Shown here: piece by piece, positions 47,601 to 58,058 of the stretch
How positions within the stretch are numbered: position 1 is the stretch's first letter
Layout of the letters: every line of letters begins with the position of its first letter
NCBI GenBank assembly: GCA_964030475.1
Contig: CAXIPT010000026.1
Coordinates: forward strand, 213,779-277,778
DNA length: 64,000 nucleotides
Direction of reading: 5' to 3'
Origin: Tethya wilhelma
Taxonomy: Eukaryota; Porifera; Demospongiae; Tethyida; Tethyidae
The notes under the pieces: generated by a model
Seen by the model: the letters and a program-made list of their open reading frames with translations, nothing else
Databases searched by the model: none
What the model was told of the DNA's origin: nothing
Program-made: the position numbers and the translations under genes

Positions 47601-50476
47601 TTATTGACTTGAAAGAAAAAGTAGCCAGATATAATCTGACCTCCCCTATTTTGGTAAGCTTCGAAACAGTTGCTTATTGTAGTAATAGTCATCTGTAAAT
47701 ATATTTACCCCTGTAGACTCAAGATGATAAATCAGTATCAGGTGTAGGAACAAGTTCATCTCCACAGGTATGTCTTCATATTGACACTTCTTCTAAACCA
47801 GTTTGTATGTCTTGAATCATAGAGTTGTGTTCTTTCTATGGTAACAGCTTGTGTACATCTCATAAGTGTAGTTTTACATCTGGATACTTTTATCTCATTG
47901 TTGGTTTCAGTGCTATATTAGTTACTTATTTAATATATTTTCTGTGTATTACATATTCCCAGTACTGTAGTACTGGGTACATAGGAATGGCACGGATGGT
48001 CCATTTGCACAAAACAAATATTCACGCTAATAACTTGGCAAAAAAAGAGTTGGCACTATAAGGCTTATAAAGCTACTTTTTAGCTCATCATCTTCCTAGT
48101 GAGCCTAAAAATATGGCCTAGAACCATTGCTAAAATACTTAACTGAAATATGCTAAACCTCTGATTTTCTCTATCTTCTTATTCTTCTATTTTTGCAAAA
48201 GTTTTCTCAGAGACCTCTCGCTTTCAGCAGCTGATTCATGAATGAATGAAGTTTGTATCTTTGTCTTCAATCACTTTTGGCATCAGTGTTGCATGTCTCT
48301 TGTTCAGTCACTAGATACGAGACAAAAAGCGCTTTTTCTCTATAGTAGCCACTCGTGAATTATTTATTAGCTACTAGGGAAATCAAATTGACAGCGCTTT
48401 CCACCTAGACAAGTGTGTGTTATTTGGAATATAGCTGTGCTAAACTCTCTTTTACTAGTCACAAAATAGGGACTCTACTACTAATTATGATTCTAATAAG
48501 CGCTAATTGCTACATTTTAGTACATTATTGATTTTCCGGCTCATTGGGAAATTTTTGTTGGTAAAATATTTTGCCTGTTAAATTTGCATAGTTTAATTTT
48601 CGTTTTGTGGATCATCCGGTAAGGATTGGCATACAAAATAAATTTTCGCTGAGTTTAATTTTCATGGGTAATGGTCGTCAACGAAAATTTTTAGTGATGA
48701 AAATTTCCTGATTGTGGTATATTATTTTCTGCCTATACTATAACATTGTGTACTATTTTGTAGGTCCAGTCACCAGCTATAGCAACACCTCCACTGCTGA
48801 AGGTGACATCTCAATATGATAGGAGTATCTCTCCTCTACCTTCAATCAAGTCTTCTCAACCTTCTTTCTCTCTCAAAATCTCCACAACTCACTTGAAGAG
48901 ACACTCTCCTTTCAGCATTGATGAAAGTAGGAGTGGGACAGGCAGCCCAGAGTCACTCTCAGCTGGTAATGAAATTCTAGGTATCGTAGATTGAGAAACT
49001 TTCATTCGTAAAATATTTCGCTTGTTATTTTTTTGCGTAGTTTAATTTTCGTTGTTGCGGATGATTCGGTAAAGGTCGCCCTACAAAGTATATTTTGCCG
49101 AGTTTTAATTTTCGTTAGTAATGGTCATCGACAAAAATTTCCCGATCTACAGTATGATAAAAGCATCCCGGGTGAAAAACTGGCCGCAGAAATCCATCAT
49201 AAAACCATGGTTGCACAGTTTACCGCGCGGTTTCAGGCACAAAACGCTAAATACCCACATGGCACGGTTTTTTTGCCAGCCGGTTTTTGGCAAGAAACCA
49301 CAGTTTACGGCAGTTATTTCACAGCTCTCATGCTTAAATAAGGAAAAGTAAGCTGTATGGTTTTTCTAGCCTAAATTCAAGCCATGCACGCTATGTTTGT
49401 CGATCTATAGACATACAGAAATAATTTTCACTAGATACACTTCTATTACAATGCTTATTTCTTACATTACACGCTTGAAAAAGCTTATTTTCGCTTTCCG
49501 TTGTCCAAAGATCGAGTATTTGACAAAGAAAAGTAGCTAACTGTGCTCACAAACATTCAGCTGGCCTATAAACCACAAGGCTAAAATTGACTCCACCCAT
49601 TTGCTGTGTCAGCTAGCTGAGCCTAGCTCTAAGCTCAGGCGCTCTGTGTACGCTCTAAGTAGCCATTTCTTTGCTCTTTTCAAAGGTGTAAAGCAACTTT
49701 TTAGCAAGTTTTCACCGCTGGTTAAAGGAGATATTGATGGTAAACAGCCAAATACCGCCAGTGAAATACCGTAGTTTACCAGCAAAATTTCGCAAGTTTA
49801 CTGCAGATTTCCGCTCACATTTTCACCCAGGTTAGTATTGGACATTAAATCTTTTGGATAATTCATGTGTGTCCTTGCATTAAATGTTATAAATATGTGA
49901 GTCAAGGTACACTCATTCCAGTATTTGCAAAAAATCAATACTTTGGTTGGCTCCAGAAAATAGGCCTCGTCATTTCGACTAATTTGATAAAGATTGTCAT
50001 AGTGTTATTATGTTTATTTTTAAAAAAATTTAATGGAAAAAACTTCCAGTATCTCGACTCTGATATCTTGATGCTTAATCTCATTACAATAAATAAAGTG
50101 ATAGTTGGCTATAAATAAGTGCATGAGTGCATGGACATGATACATGTATTTTATGTGCCATGCCGTCTGTCTTAGCTTTGACATTAGCTCAAGCAGAAAA
50201 TACTTAAGCTAAACCAGGAGCATGTAAAGGAGTCTAGTATGGCTCAACTATCATAATAGTCATATACACTGCATGTAATCTGCAGGTTACCTAAGTGATG
50301 ATTCAGCTACACCTAGTCCTTACCTTCAACCAACGACCACTGTGGTCCATTCTCACAAGCACAAGAGACACAAAGGAGAACACAAGCAGAAACACAAGAA
50401 AAAGAGCAAGAAAAGTAAACACAAACACAAACACAGCAGAGAAATGATTGATGTAGAGACTATAGATCAGAAATAG
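35621..50476 (+). CDS. TAF2: TAF2, TFIID subunit 2
   Basis: Complete in 32 exons, all GT-AG and phase-consistent, totalling 1165 codons (human about 1199): 35621-35740, 35820-35989, 36843-36976, 37038-37135, 37192-37235, 37758-37866, 37934-38019, 38092-38194, 38325-38443, 38518-38631, 39276-39460, 39753-39895, 39993-40082, 40775-40875, 40950-41022, 41105-41214, 41363-41428, 41673-41925, 42093-42233, 42397-42507, 43969-44054, 44472-44520, 44616-44692, 44756-44833, 45429-45490, 45555-45621, 45760-45864, 46298-46394, 47591-47653, 47717-47767, 48764-48965, 50286-50476. TAF2 binds core promoters near the initiator within TFIID. It has an M1-aminopeptidase-like fold followed by HEAT-like repeats. 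Motifs: SKQCRI-like [57 protein letters not shown]. The zinc-binding HExxH is replaced by AQAIAR before QYFG, so no peptidase activity is expected. The C-terminus is a lysine/histidine-rich tail ([11 protein letters not shown]). Confidence 0.97.
36103..36842. mobile_element. Probable inverted-repeat element, TAF2 intron 2
   Basis: The left part CCATAGATAATATAGACATATG...CGGGATTGGAAATGGAGG pairs imperfectly with the complement of CCTCCGTCTGCAATCCCG...CATATGTCTAGATA near 36780-36825. The left terminus equals that of the palindromic micro-MITEs. The right edge reaches the exon 3 acceptor; its exact end is uncertain. Confidence 0.45.
40105..40317. mobile_element. MITE family C, 213 bp (TAF2 intron 13)
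   Basis: TACCGTATAGTGGGAAATTT at the left, inverted at the right; it matches 14608-14817 in reverse orientation. It begins 23 bases after the exon 13 donor boundary. Confidence 0.9.
40503..40695. mobile_element. MITE family F, degenerate copy (TAF2 intron 13)
   Basis: Resembles 44839-45072: GGTGGATTGGCAGATGAGAC, GTGCATGTGATCGGCTC, AATTCAAAGTTTGCTCAAT, then ...CCGGCTATACG. The left terminus is decayed. Confidence 0.75.
42650..42875. mobile_element. MITE, CCGTATAGCAGGAAATTTTC type (TAF2 intron 20)
   Basis: TACCGTATAGCAGGAAATTT at the left; inverted ...GAAATTTTCTGCTATGTGGT at the right. Degenerate interior. Confidence 0.75.
42876..43968. other. Rest of TAF2 intron 20
   Basis: No exon needed or seen; exons 20 and 21 join in phase. 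A short palindromic AACCCTCAGT...AGTGAGGGTTA block (42942-42976) has the terminus of the 46.4-47.5 kb element. Confidence 0.5.
44225..44436. mobile_element. Degenerate MITE of family C/D type (TAF2 intron 21)
   Basis: AAATTTTCATATG and GAAAATATCTCAAACTACGG words with inverted AACACACGAAATTTTAACG segments. Assignment is by resemblance only. Confidence 0.5.
44839..45072. mobile_element. MITE family F, 234 bp, at +6 of the TAF2 intron 24 donor
   Basis: TACCGTATAGCCGGAAAATT at the left end, inverted as AATTTTCCGGCTATACAGTA. The arms carry GGCGGATTGGCGGATGAGAC-like and CCGCCAAATTAAAATCCGCC words. The terminal TA is bases +6 and +7 of the intron, which starts GTAAG at 44834. Confidence 0.9.
46410..47489. 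mobile_element. TIR element with ACCCTCGGCAC ends, about 1.08 kb (TAF2 intron 28)
   Basis: AACCCTCGGCACGTGCA near 46411 and the inverted TGTGCCGAGGGTTGTGCA near 47471 form the ends. Related termini are near 40415, 42945 and 55908. Another MITE (TACTGTATAGCAGG ... GTGCTATACAGTA) is nested at 46532-46756. No transposase frame. Confidence 0.6.
47915..48437. mobile_element. MITE family A, near-complete copy (TAF2 intron 30)
   Basis: Same block order as 1-290, ending CAAGTGTGTGTTATTTGGAAT. The other end has CCCAGTAC...TACATAGGAATGGCACGG. Confidence 0.75.
48535..48720. mobile_element. MITE family D copy (TAF2 intron 30)
   Basis: Inverted GGGAAATTTTTGTTGGTAAA and ACGAAAATTTTTAGTGATGA arms with internal AAGGATTGGCATACAAAATA, as in 19280-19437. 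Ends 43 bases before exon 31. Confidence 0.75.
48980..49155. mobile_element. MITE family D copy (TAF2 intron 31)
   Basis: GTATCGTAGATTGAGAAACT at the left and AAAAATTTCCCGATCTACAG at the right; starts 15-17 bases after exon 31. Confidence 0.8.
49163..49835. mobile_element. Possible TIR element, about 670 bp (TAF2 intron 31)
   Basis: CCCGGGTGAAAAACTGGCCG at the left and the complement of CCTGGGTGAAAATGTGAGCG at the right form imperfect inverted ends. The interior has TTTACCG/CGGTAAAC words. No ORF with recognisable domains. Confidence 0.5.
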
Positions 50477-51930
50477 TTTACTTTAATAATTATTAGAACG
50501 ATAGATCAGGTGCCTATATTATTTCAATTAAGTAATAATAATTATGTGTCTTAGATTAGGTCTATGCAGATCTGTACATACTAAATTTTATAAACTTGTG
50601 CTTGGCAATGCATGCAAACATGAATGACATGTATACAGCTATACACTGCCCCTAAAACATGGATAGTGGGCATCAACCAGATTTAACAAAAAGTATTCAT
50701 CCTTACGTGGTATAGATAATTGTACTGTAGTAGTCATCTGTATTCATACGTATGTGTACACTTTATACAAAGGAGGGTGCAGGTATTTCCCACCCACACA
50801 ATCATCCAGAGCCATTTTCAATGTGGTTTGTTCAGTTCACTCTATATCTGGCAGCTCCAGTCATTACAAGCAGCATACCAAAATGAAATTGTCAATACCT
50901 TAATTATTTATTATTACACTAATTATCTATTAAGTATTGTATCAAGTTCAAGATTTGTTATACTGACAGCTTGTATGGCATGCTTTGCCATGTCAGTCAT
51001 TGATTAAGTGGTAAAATTATGCAAGTTATATAGCAATATCTTCCAAACTATGGGTATAATCACTAGAAAGACTCACCCTGAACTCCTGAATTATTGTATA
51101 ATTAGATATTTTACCAAAGCAATCAAATTTTGTCATCAACTAATTGGTATCCTGATCTGCCCATTATATCATTTTGATCAAGTACAGCTCATAATTTAAG
51201 TGTTTCAGCTATAGATGGGTGCACAACTGTAAATGTTCTAATTATATGGATCCAAAAATTTTTCAAATTTTCGTTTGGATTATTCACTTTGTATCTAAGA
51301 TTAGAGTGTGTCTTAGTAATTGGAGTCATATGTTCCTACCCTTTTCACGTGCTAATAGAGTATGGATGCCACAAGGAGTGCAACTGCCTGTGTAGCTAAT
51401 TGTAGGAGTTATCTGTAGTTTCCACGTGTAAGCAGTCTGGACTCCTTTAGTTGGTGAGGTACTTACTACTAAATAAGAAGGGGGTAACCCTGAAGACAGA
51501 TACGCAGTTGCCGTATACTTAAAGACTCTGTTATAGTGGGTCACATGCCAAGAAAAGTGTCAAAGATGAGTTGGTTTCTTTATAAAATTTTCACAAGAAG
51601 AATTGAATGTTAATGTTATTGGAAGAAAATAGAGGTCAATTTTGCTGTCACAAAGAGCTAGGTCTTGAAATATTCTGCATTTACAAGCTTTCAGGTCCTA
51701 AGAAAATGATTTATAAAGTTGAGTTGATAATGATGGACATGAACTTACATGTGCCCAGATCACTAAAGAGAACTGATTCAGTGCATCGGAGTGATATTAG
51801 CTGTGACACTGTAATAAATGGACAATGAACTGAGCTTGGGTCATATCCTTTCTCCCACTTTTTTTTCCTCTTCCAATTTAAACATTGTTGCCTGATGATG
51901 ATAATTATTAGTAGGAAGTACATGACACTG
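50477..51930. other. Downstream of TAF2, no recognisable gene
   Basis: Short open frames on both strands have no domain that I recognise. No canonical AATAAA is seen close to the TAF2 stop. Confidence 0.4.
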
Positions 51931-52186
51931 GCTCAGTGTAGTTAAGGGTGCCTCAACTTTTAAATAGCCTAATAATGTACAATTTGTAGTTTAGATATCT
52001 CTTCAGGAATTTATTATATTTATTCACTAAAACCTTACATCCATTGATTGTTTGACCAATATTTTCAAGCGTGAATGTCATGTGACCTGCAGGGGTGGGA
52101 CAGGATGATGTCCTCTCAGAGAAGGTTCGACATGGTCGACCTTTGCATGACCTTTTGCAATTAAAGTCCTCCACGCGCACGTATAA

Positions 52187-54803
52187 TGCAGTGGTGTAGC
52201 CTCCAGTACGGTTGGTGCGGTTTCAACCGTACCACATTTGGTTGGACTTCAACTCTTATTATAATATTCAATGGCTAATTAATTGTTTGTCAGTGAGCAG
52301 TCAGTGTGGGTGAAACATTTCTGACTCCCATACACAGCCTAAGTAATAAGATTCACAATTAATGCTTACAACTTACTACAGCCACAAGAAATGAATCAAA
52401 CATGTACTACAGCGCCACAAGAATGAATCAAGCATGTACAACTAACTTGACTAAAGCACATGACTTGAGCTAGGTACCACATGGTCAATCATGGCTAGGT
52501 TGGTCTTACCAGATATGCCACCAAAGCCACATCAACCACTCTCCTACAACTTTCCAAAAAGGGCTTATGGGCAGAAGAAAGTGGTGTATTGTAGTTTTCA
52601 GAGTCAATGGTTCTCAACTTGGAAGTTTCTACACTATAATGAGGCTGAGGATGCAGTGTACTGTCACACATGTGTTGAAGCATTCAGATTGAACAGGATT
52701 AAAACCAGCCTTAATGCATCAACAACCTATGTAAGTGTACTACTGTCTAGTGATTCATATTAGCTATAGTTTTTACTAGCTTATAATTACATTATTTTAC
52801 AGGTTAGTATAGGTTTTCATAACTGGAAGGATGCAACAAGGGCTTTCAAAAAACACCAGGAGTCCAAAACACATGCTGAGGCTGTTGAAGCTATGATTAC
52901 TTTGCCTAAAACAACTCCTGACGTCGGCGAAATGTTGAGTCAAGCTCACAAGCGAGAGAAAGAAACTGCACGTGAAATACTCATGACTATTCTATCAAGT
53001 TTAAGGTATCTCGCTAGGCAAGGGATAGCTTTCCGGAAAGCTAATGATATTGAGTCTAACTTGATTCAATTGCTCAAACTAAGAGCAGAAGACATGCAAT
53101 GCAGCAATTCACACATGGCTAAAAAGAAGCCAGAGAAAGTATGTATCTCCAGAAAATCAAAATGAAATATTAGAGATAATGGCCAATCACATAATAAGGA
53201 AGATCCTTTCTTTTGTCAACGAATCTCCCTACTTCACGTTAATGGTAGATGAAACTACTGACGTGTCAAATAAAGAGCAGCTGACAGTAGTGATAAGATG
53301 GATTGATGAACACTTTGAAGCAAGCGAGGAGTTTTTAGGCATGTACTATCTACAATCAACTACTGCAGAAAGTATTGTGGCTGCAATTAAAGATGTGTTA
53401 TTACGCTTTCAAATGCCTTTCATGAAAATGCGAGGGCAGTGTTATGATGGGTGTAGCACAATGACAGGAGCTAAAGGTGGTGTGGCAGCAAAGATCCAAG
53501 CTATTGAGCCTAAAGCAGTGTTTACCCATTGTTATGGCCATGCTTTAAATTTAGGTGTGGGTGACACAATTAAGAGAGCTGACATCATGAGAGACTGTCT
53601 TGATACCTGTTATGAACTTGTGAAGTTAATAAAATTTTCTCCAAAGCGTGAGGCTATGTTACACCTAGTGAAAGAAGAAGTTGAAAGCGATTCTCCTAGC
53701 ATTAGAACCTTCTGTACAACCATGTGGACAGTCAGAGCAGATGCAATCACCAGTATTCTTGCTTATTATAAAGAAATTCAGCTCTTATGGGAGAGAGCAT
53801 TACAATCAACAGCTGACACAGAAATGAAAGCAAGAATTAGGGGAGTTGCAAGTCAAATGGATAAATTTTGTTTTCTGTTTGGGCTGCTGCTATCGCAAAT
53901 AATTCTAAGGCATACAGACAAGCTCAGTATGACACTGCGTTGTCAAGTGTGGAAGGTCAGGAAAGTTGCAAAACTCACCATCAAAACTCTACAGAGTTTG
54001 AGATCTGAAGAGAATTTTGACCTGTTTTGGGAAACAGTTGAGATAAGCAGAGTCAATTTTGATGTCGAGGAACCTTTGCTTCCAAGGTGCCAAGACGCTA
54101 CGAATTGGGGCAAAGTGAACCTGAACACCCTTCTACAGCAAAAGATCATTATCGGCAGCTCTATTATGAAGTCCTTGATCTTGCAGTTGTCAGTATTACT
54201 GACAGGTTTGATCAACCAGGATTCAAGATATATTCCAATGTTGAACAGTTGCTTTTCAAAGCCTGCTCTGGTGAGGATCACACAGATGAGCTCAGTTCGT
54301 TCTGTGATTTTTATGAAGAGGACTTCAATAAAGATGATCTGCAGGCAGAACTCAAAGTACTTAATACACTTTGTGGAGAAGACAGAAACTGGGGAAGAAC
54401 CATCAATATCCCTGTTGAAAAATATTCTCTGATCTTTGAGCCCAGCTCAGCGAAGTTTGATCAGCACAGTTTGTCAAGTATTTCAACTATTGATGGTGAT
54501 GCCAGCCACTAATAGCACTTCTGAGAGTGCCTTGAAAAGGATCAAAACTTATCTCAGAAGTACTATGACCCAAGCTCGCTTAAATCACCTAATGGTGCTC
54601 CATTATCATCGAGAATTGACTGATGGTCTTGACCTAAAGCTTGTAGGAAATTACTTCATTTTAGCTAAGGACACACGTCAATCTGTTTTTTCAAAATTTA
54701 TTTTAAATTGAAGTACTAATAAAAAAGCTATGTGAACACGTGACATGACTAGCTTTTAAGTTTATTGACCGTACCACTGTAATTTTCAAGGCTACACCCC
54801 TGT
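52187..54803 (+). mobile_element. hAT transposon (whole element)
   Basis: The terminal inverted repeat CAGTGGTGTAGCCT (left) and CAGGGGTGTAGCCT (right, inverted) encloses the transposase-like gene. TAATG occurs directly outside both ends, consistent with a 5-bp target-site duplication. Confidence 0.8.
52491..54711 (+). pseudogene. hAT-family transposase (DUF4371/ZMYM6-like)
   Basis: The first exon (52491-52730) has the TTF-type zinc-finger pattern (AVYCHTCVEAF...). A 72-base GT-AG intron leads to 52803 (GFHNWKDATRAFKKHQESKTH). The core, 53179 onward, has FTLMVDETTDVSNKEQL, RGQCYDGCSTMTGAKGG and THCYGHALNLGVGD, all hallmarks of the DUF4371/hAT RNase-H-like domain. The C-terminal dimerisation segment (STSESALKRIKTYLRSTMTQ) closes the element at 54711. 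At least three frame changes (near 53100, 54085 and 54450-54480) break it, so it is inactive as given. Confidence 0.85.
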
Positions 54804-55378
54804 AATGTATTGAACACATATGGAGGACATGGAGGACTTTAATTGCAAAATTAAGGTCAAGTAAAGGTCAACCGTGTCGAACCTGCTCTGATGTCCTCTT
54901 GAATGCAAAGATGCAGAGCTGGATATTTATTTTCACAGTGTCATATTTTGTCAGAATATTGTATTTATCTTCAAGATTTTGAATCTGCTTGGAAACTTGG
55001 TCTTACAAACTTTATTAGGTAGAAACAGAGATTATTATACCTAATTATATATGCGTATTGATTATTTCTCACTAATTAAGGAAGGGTACCCCAGTTTCCA
55101 TGCAGATCTAATACTTTATGGTTAAGATGTACTAGATAAGGGGAAAAATGCCACTTCAAATAAACATTCAGCTCTGCATTCACAAAAGTATGTAATTTTG
55201 TCTGTAGCCATGCCCACAAGTGTTATTTCATTTTCATTTTCACAATTTATATCCAATACAATAAAAATACAATAGTTATTAAGTTTGGTCTTCCAGTCAC
55301 CAAGTATAGTTAAAACACGAAGGGGTAAACCTTTAATTATGTACTAAAATTTGAGGCATCCTTAACTACACTGAGCAT

Positions 55379-56139
55379 GAGTATCCTGTTTGGACCATGC
55401 AGTGTGCTTTAATAAGGGGAGTGCATCCACTAGTTGACCAAGTGTAAGGCCTGTATTACAACAAACATGTGAGATTTAGAGTGCAAATTGAGTATAATAC
55501 CAAGCAAAGCGTGGCTATACCCAAGTCGAATTTTGGTGGTGGTGGTGGTATATAGTGGTGGTAATGTTTGGGCAAAATCTAGAAAGTCGTTATAACTTCA
55601 AATTCAGACAGAATAACTTCATCTGCTTGCTTACCTTAAAGGTAGGACGGTCTACGTTCTCAAAATTCTGCTTCTAGCTGGTCTTCTCTGGATGCCAGTA
55701 TGCATGAATCATCTGATTTAGTTTTCAAAATTCTCTTTACTTCAATTGCTTTAATGCTATGGATGTAAAACTTTTAGAGTTTGCTTTATAAGTCAGATTT
55801 CTGCTTCTAGCTGGCTTTCTGGACGCAAGCCCAAAATGAGCTGAATTGCGTTTTCAAAACTGACTTTGTTCTAAACAAAACAACACAAAAGGAAAATACA
55901 TGCACACTGAGCGAGGGTTTGCACCATGTGTACCCTATAGTTTAAATAATGGAGCATAATTTTATTATAGTAGTCTGAATCAAGTTCAATATGTTATGAT
56001 GCATGATTGTCACATAATGGGTTATGAATCGTTGCAACAGAGTGTTAGCTCCTACAAAAGTTCCGCTTATACCACACAGTCAAACTTGGCCAGTCTGACT
56101 AATACTGCTGAACTCGTCTTCATTTTCACGGTCACATGT
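55379..56139. other. Non-coding; contains a 134-bp-spaced direct repeat
   Basis: TTCTGCTTCTAGCTGG-(T/C)TTCT blocks near 55666 and 55800 are each followed by TTTTCAAAA(T/C) about 75 bases later. A (GGT)n-like tract lies at 55535-55552. Otherwise nothing supported. Confidence 0.45.
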
Positions 56140-56760
56140 AGTTTTCACTGTCAGTTGACTCAGAATTATCATTAATGAAAGATTCATCATCAACAGATCC
56201 TCTGTCTGTAAAGCTACTGACAGCACTAGTATACTGATCCATCTCTACAAATGGGTCGGTATAATCTTCATTGCATGACTAGGTTATTAAAAGTGAGACA
56301 TTGTGGACCAAAAATGGATTCAATGACTTCATCCATTTGTTTCCTGACATAATCATTCCTGATCAAATAATCTTTATAAACACCCAATGCATTGTATATT
56401 CCTGTTAGGAATGGCTTCTTTACAATGAGAGGACTAGGATTCATCTTTTTATTGGCCTCCTGACCTAGTTGACAATTTGCTGTTTTGCTGGAGGAGCAAC
56501 GGTACCATTGTATTTGTGGGATTCTGCCATTTCAATCATGTACTGTTCCCATAATCTCCTAATGACCCCTTTCACTGGCTTGTACATCTAACAACTGCAA
56601 AATCAGAGTACACCCCCCAGCAGAACTGTAGTGTTACAAAACGCTCGTATTTCTTAAGTGACAAGAGGTTTGAAACTATCCACAATCAATAAAGATTGCC
56701 TATTCTTTAGAGTAATGCTTCCATGCAGGAATTAATCCAGGATTACTTTTTGCTTCTGAT
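56140..56760 (-). pseudogene. pogo/Tigger-like DDE transposase, C-terminal remnant
   Basis: Read on the minus strand, SLLIVDSFKPLVT corresponds to the 'L.WDSFR.H.T' block with the second catalytic Asp. GG followed by a decayed PLD-type block and YKPVKGVIRRLWEQYMIEMA corresponds to the 'NKPFK..+R..WE.W' segment. PLIVKKPFLTGIYNALGVYK corresponds to the 'I..SF..CGISNALDG' segment. An acidic tail (NDNSESTDSENYM) ends at a stop. Several in-frame stops and frame changes are present, so it is dead. Related genes: pogo, Jerky and CENP-B. Confidence 0.6.
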
Positions 56761-57106
56761 TACAAGTTATGAAAGTTATTATGATTGGTTTTATGCTAAT
56801 TATCTTGGTATTCTACAAGATCTCGAGATTGAAGCAATGGCACAAAAAATCAACAAAAATATCGTATACTCTTCTTAAGCACGAACTGGGTCTTCAACCT
56901 CTAGCTAGGAGTCTGAGAAATGAGTACAAGTGTTTCCAACATTACCACCTGGGCTCTACTTATTTATCAAAGATTCTGCATGCTGCTCATTGTTTTGTAA
57001 AATGGAGCTTTTCTGGTTTGTAGCAATCTTCATTTCTTAACAAAGCATCTACATGTTGGGTAAAGTTAATCTGATTTTAAATGAGTGTTCTATCTTCATT
57101 TACACA

Positions 57107-57117
57107 CACACGTACAT

Positions 57118-57160
<43 letters not shown>
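57107..57160. repeat. (CA)n microsatellite
   Basis: ACACACGTACATGCACACAC... for about 55 bases. Confidence 0.9.
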
Positions 57161-57162
<2 letters not shown>

Positions 57163-58003
57163 AACCATGACATTGTACAATTAAGTACAAAGTAGAACAC
57201 CTGTATGTCATGATCAGATACTTGTCTATATAGTTACATTTATCTTTCGACCTCTGCATGCATTATACTACAATCCAATGTTATAATGGAGCAAGCTGGA
57301 GCTTCAATATCTGCTGGGAAATAGACACAATTCCAATTCATTGAGCCTGGATTTCATCTGCTTCTTGGCCTTGTAATCATCATTTTCTAACAATCATGTA
57401 TTCTACCTTACTTTTAGTTTTTATCAAGCAATGGCATGATTAAAAAACATTGCTGTTGAAGAGAAGGAATGACCTTATGTCATTGTAAACTCTCCTCCAA
57501 GATTTTTTTAGAGCACCGTTCATCAATATATTGATCAGTAATTAGGATCTGTTTCAAGAATCTATCTTAAATCAAGTACGTTAATCACTGACCAAAAAAA
57601 GCTGAGATCATTATTTAAGAGCTTTTGTGACACGTACTGATATTGAAGAAAATGATTTGCTGTGCAAATATGGCAAATTGGGTGGACATCAAGTGACCTG
57701 GGTTGGCTAATGATCCTAATTTACAATCTTAAGCTTATCTCTGAACAAGACTTAATTTACAAACACCAACCAATGAGCTAAAATCTGTAGGTACATACTT
57801 ATAACTCCTGAATTATTATTTTAGGTGTTTGCCAACAAGAGGTGCACACTCACAGAAAGTAAAAGTATCCTAAAATCAGATCACAACATTAATACTCCCT
57901 ACAGCGATTTATAGCATGAGTGTTATCAAAGCTAATGCTATGACAGGGTGTTCTACTATACAAAAGCTACTTATTGCACAGTGACAGGTTCAGAGAGGTC
58001 AGC
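57161..58003. other. No recognisable feature
   Basis: AT-rich, frames closed on both strands, no repeat pair seen. Confidence 0.4.
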
Positions 58004-58005
58004 AA

Positions 58006-58044
58006 TGTGGTAAACAAATACCATATATAGACAATTTGAGCATG
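58006..58044 (+). repeat. 5' LTR remnant of Gypsy element, 39 bp
   Basis: Identical to the first 39 bases of the 3' LTR at 60852-60890, starting TGTGGTAAACAAATACC. It is then joined directly to the end of the protease region, so most of the 5' LTR and the gag region were deleted. Confidence 0.8.
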
Positions 58045-58058
58045 ATGGACCAAGCTTA

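Larger units (their letters stand above)
51933..55378. mobile_element. Foldback element interrupted by a hAT insertion
   Basis: CTCAGTGTAGTTAAGGGTGC at the left and its inverted form (TTGAGGCATCCTTAACTACA...) at about 55350-55378 are ends. Inside, 52115-52180 (GGTTCGACATGGTCGACCTT, TTGCAATTAAAGTCCTCCA) is inverted at 54815-54895. The hAT element (52187-54803) sits in the loop between these arms. Confidence 0.75.

Noticed and set aside
54087..54512. Separate gene downstream of the hAT core
   Set aside because: It continues the transposase after a frame change and ends before the hAT dimerisation segment; it is not an independent gene.
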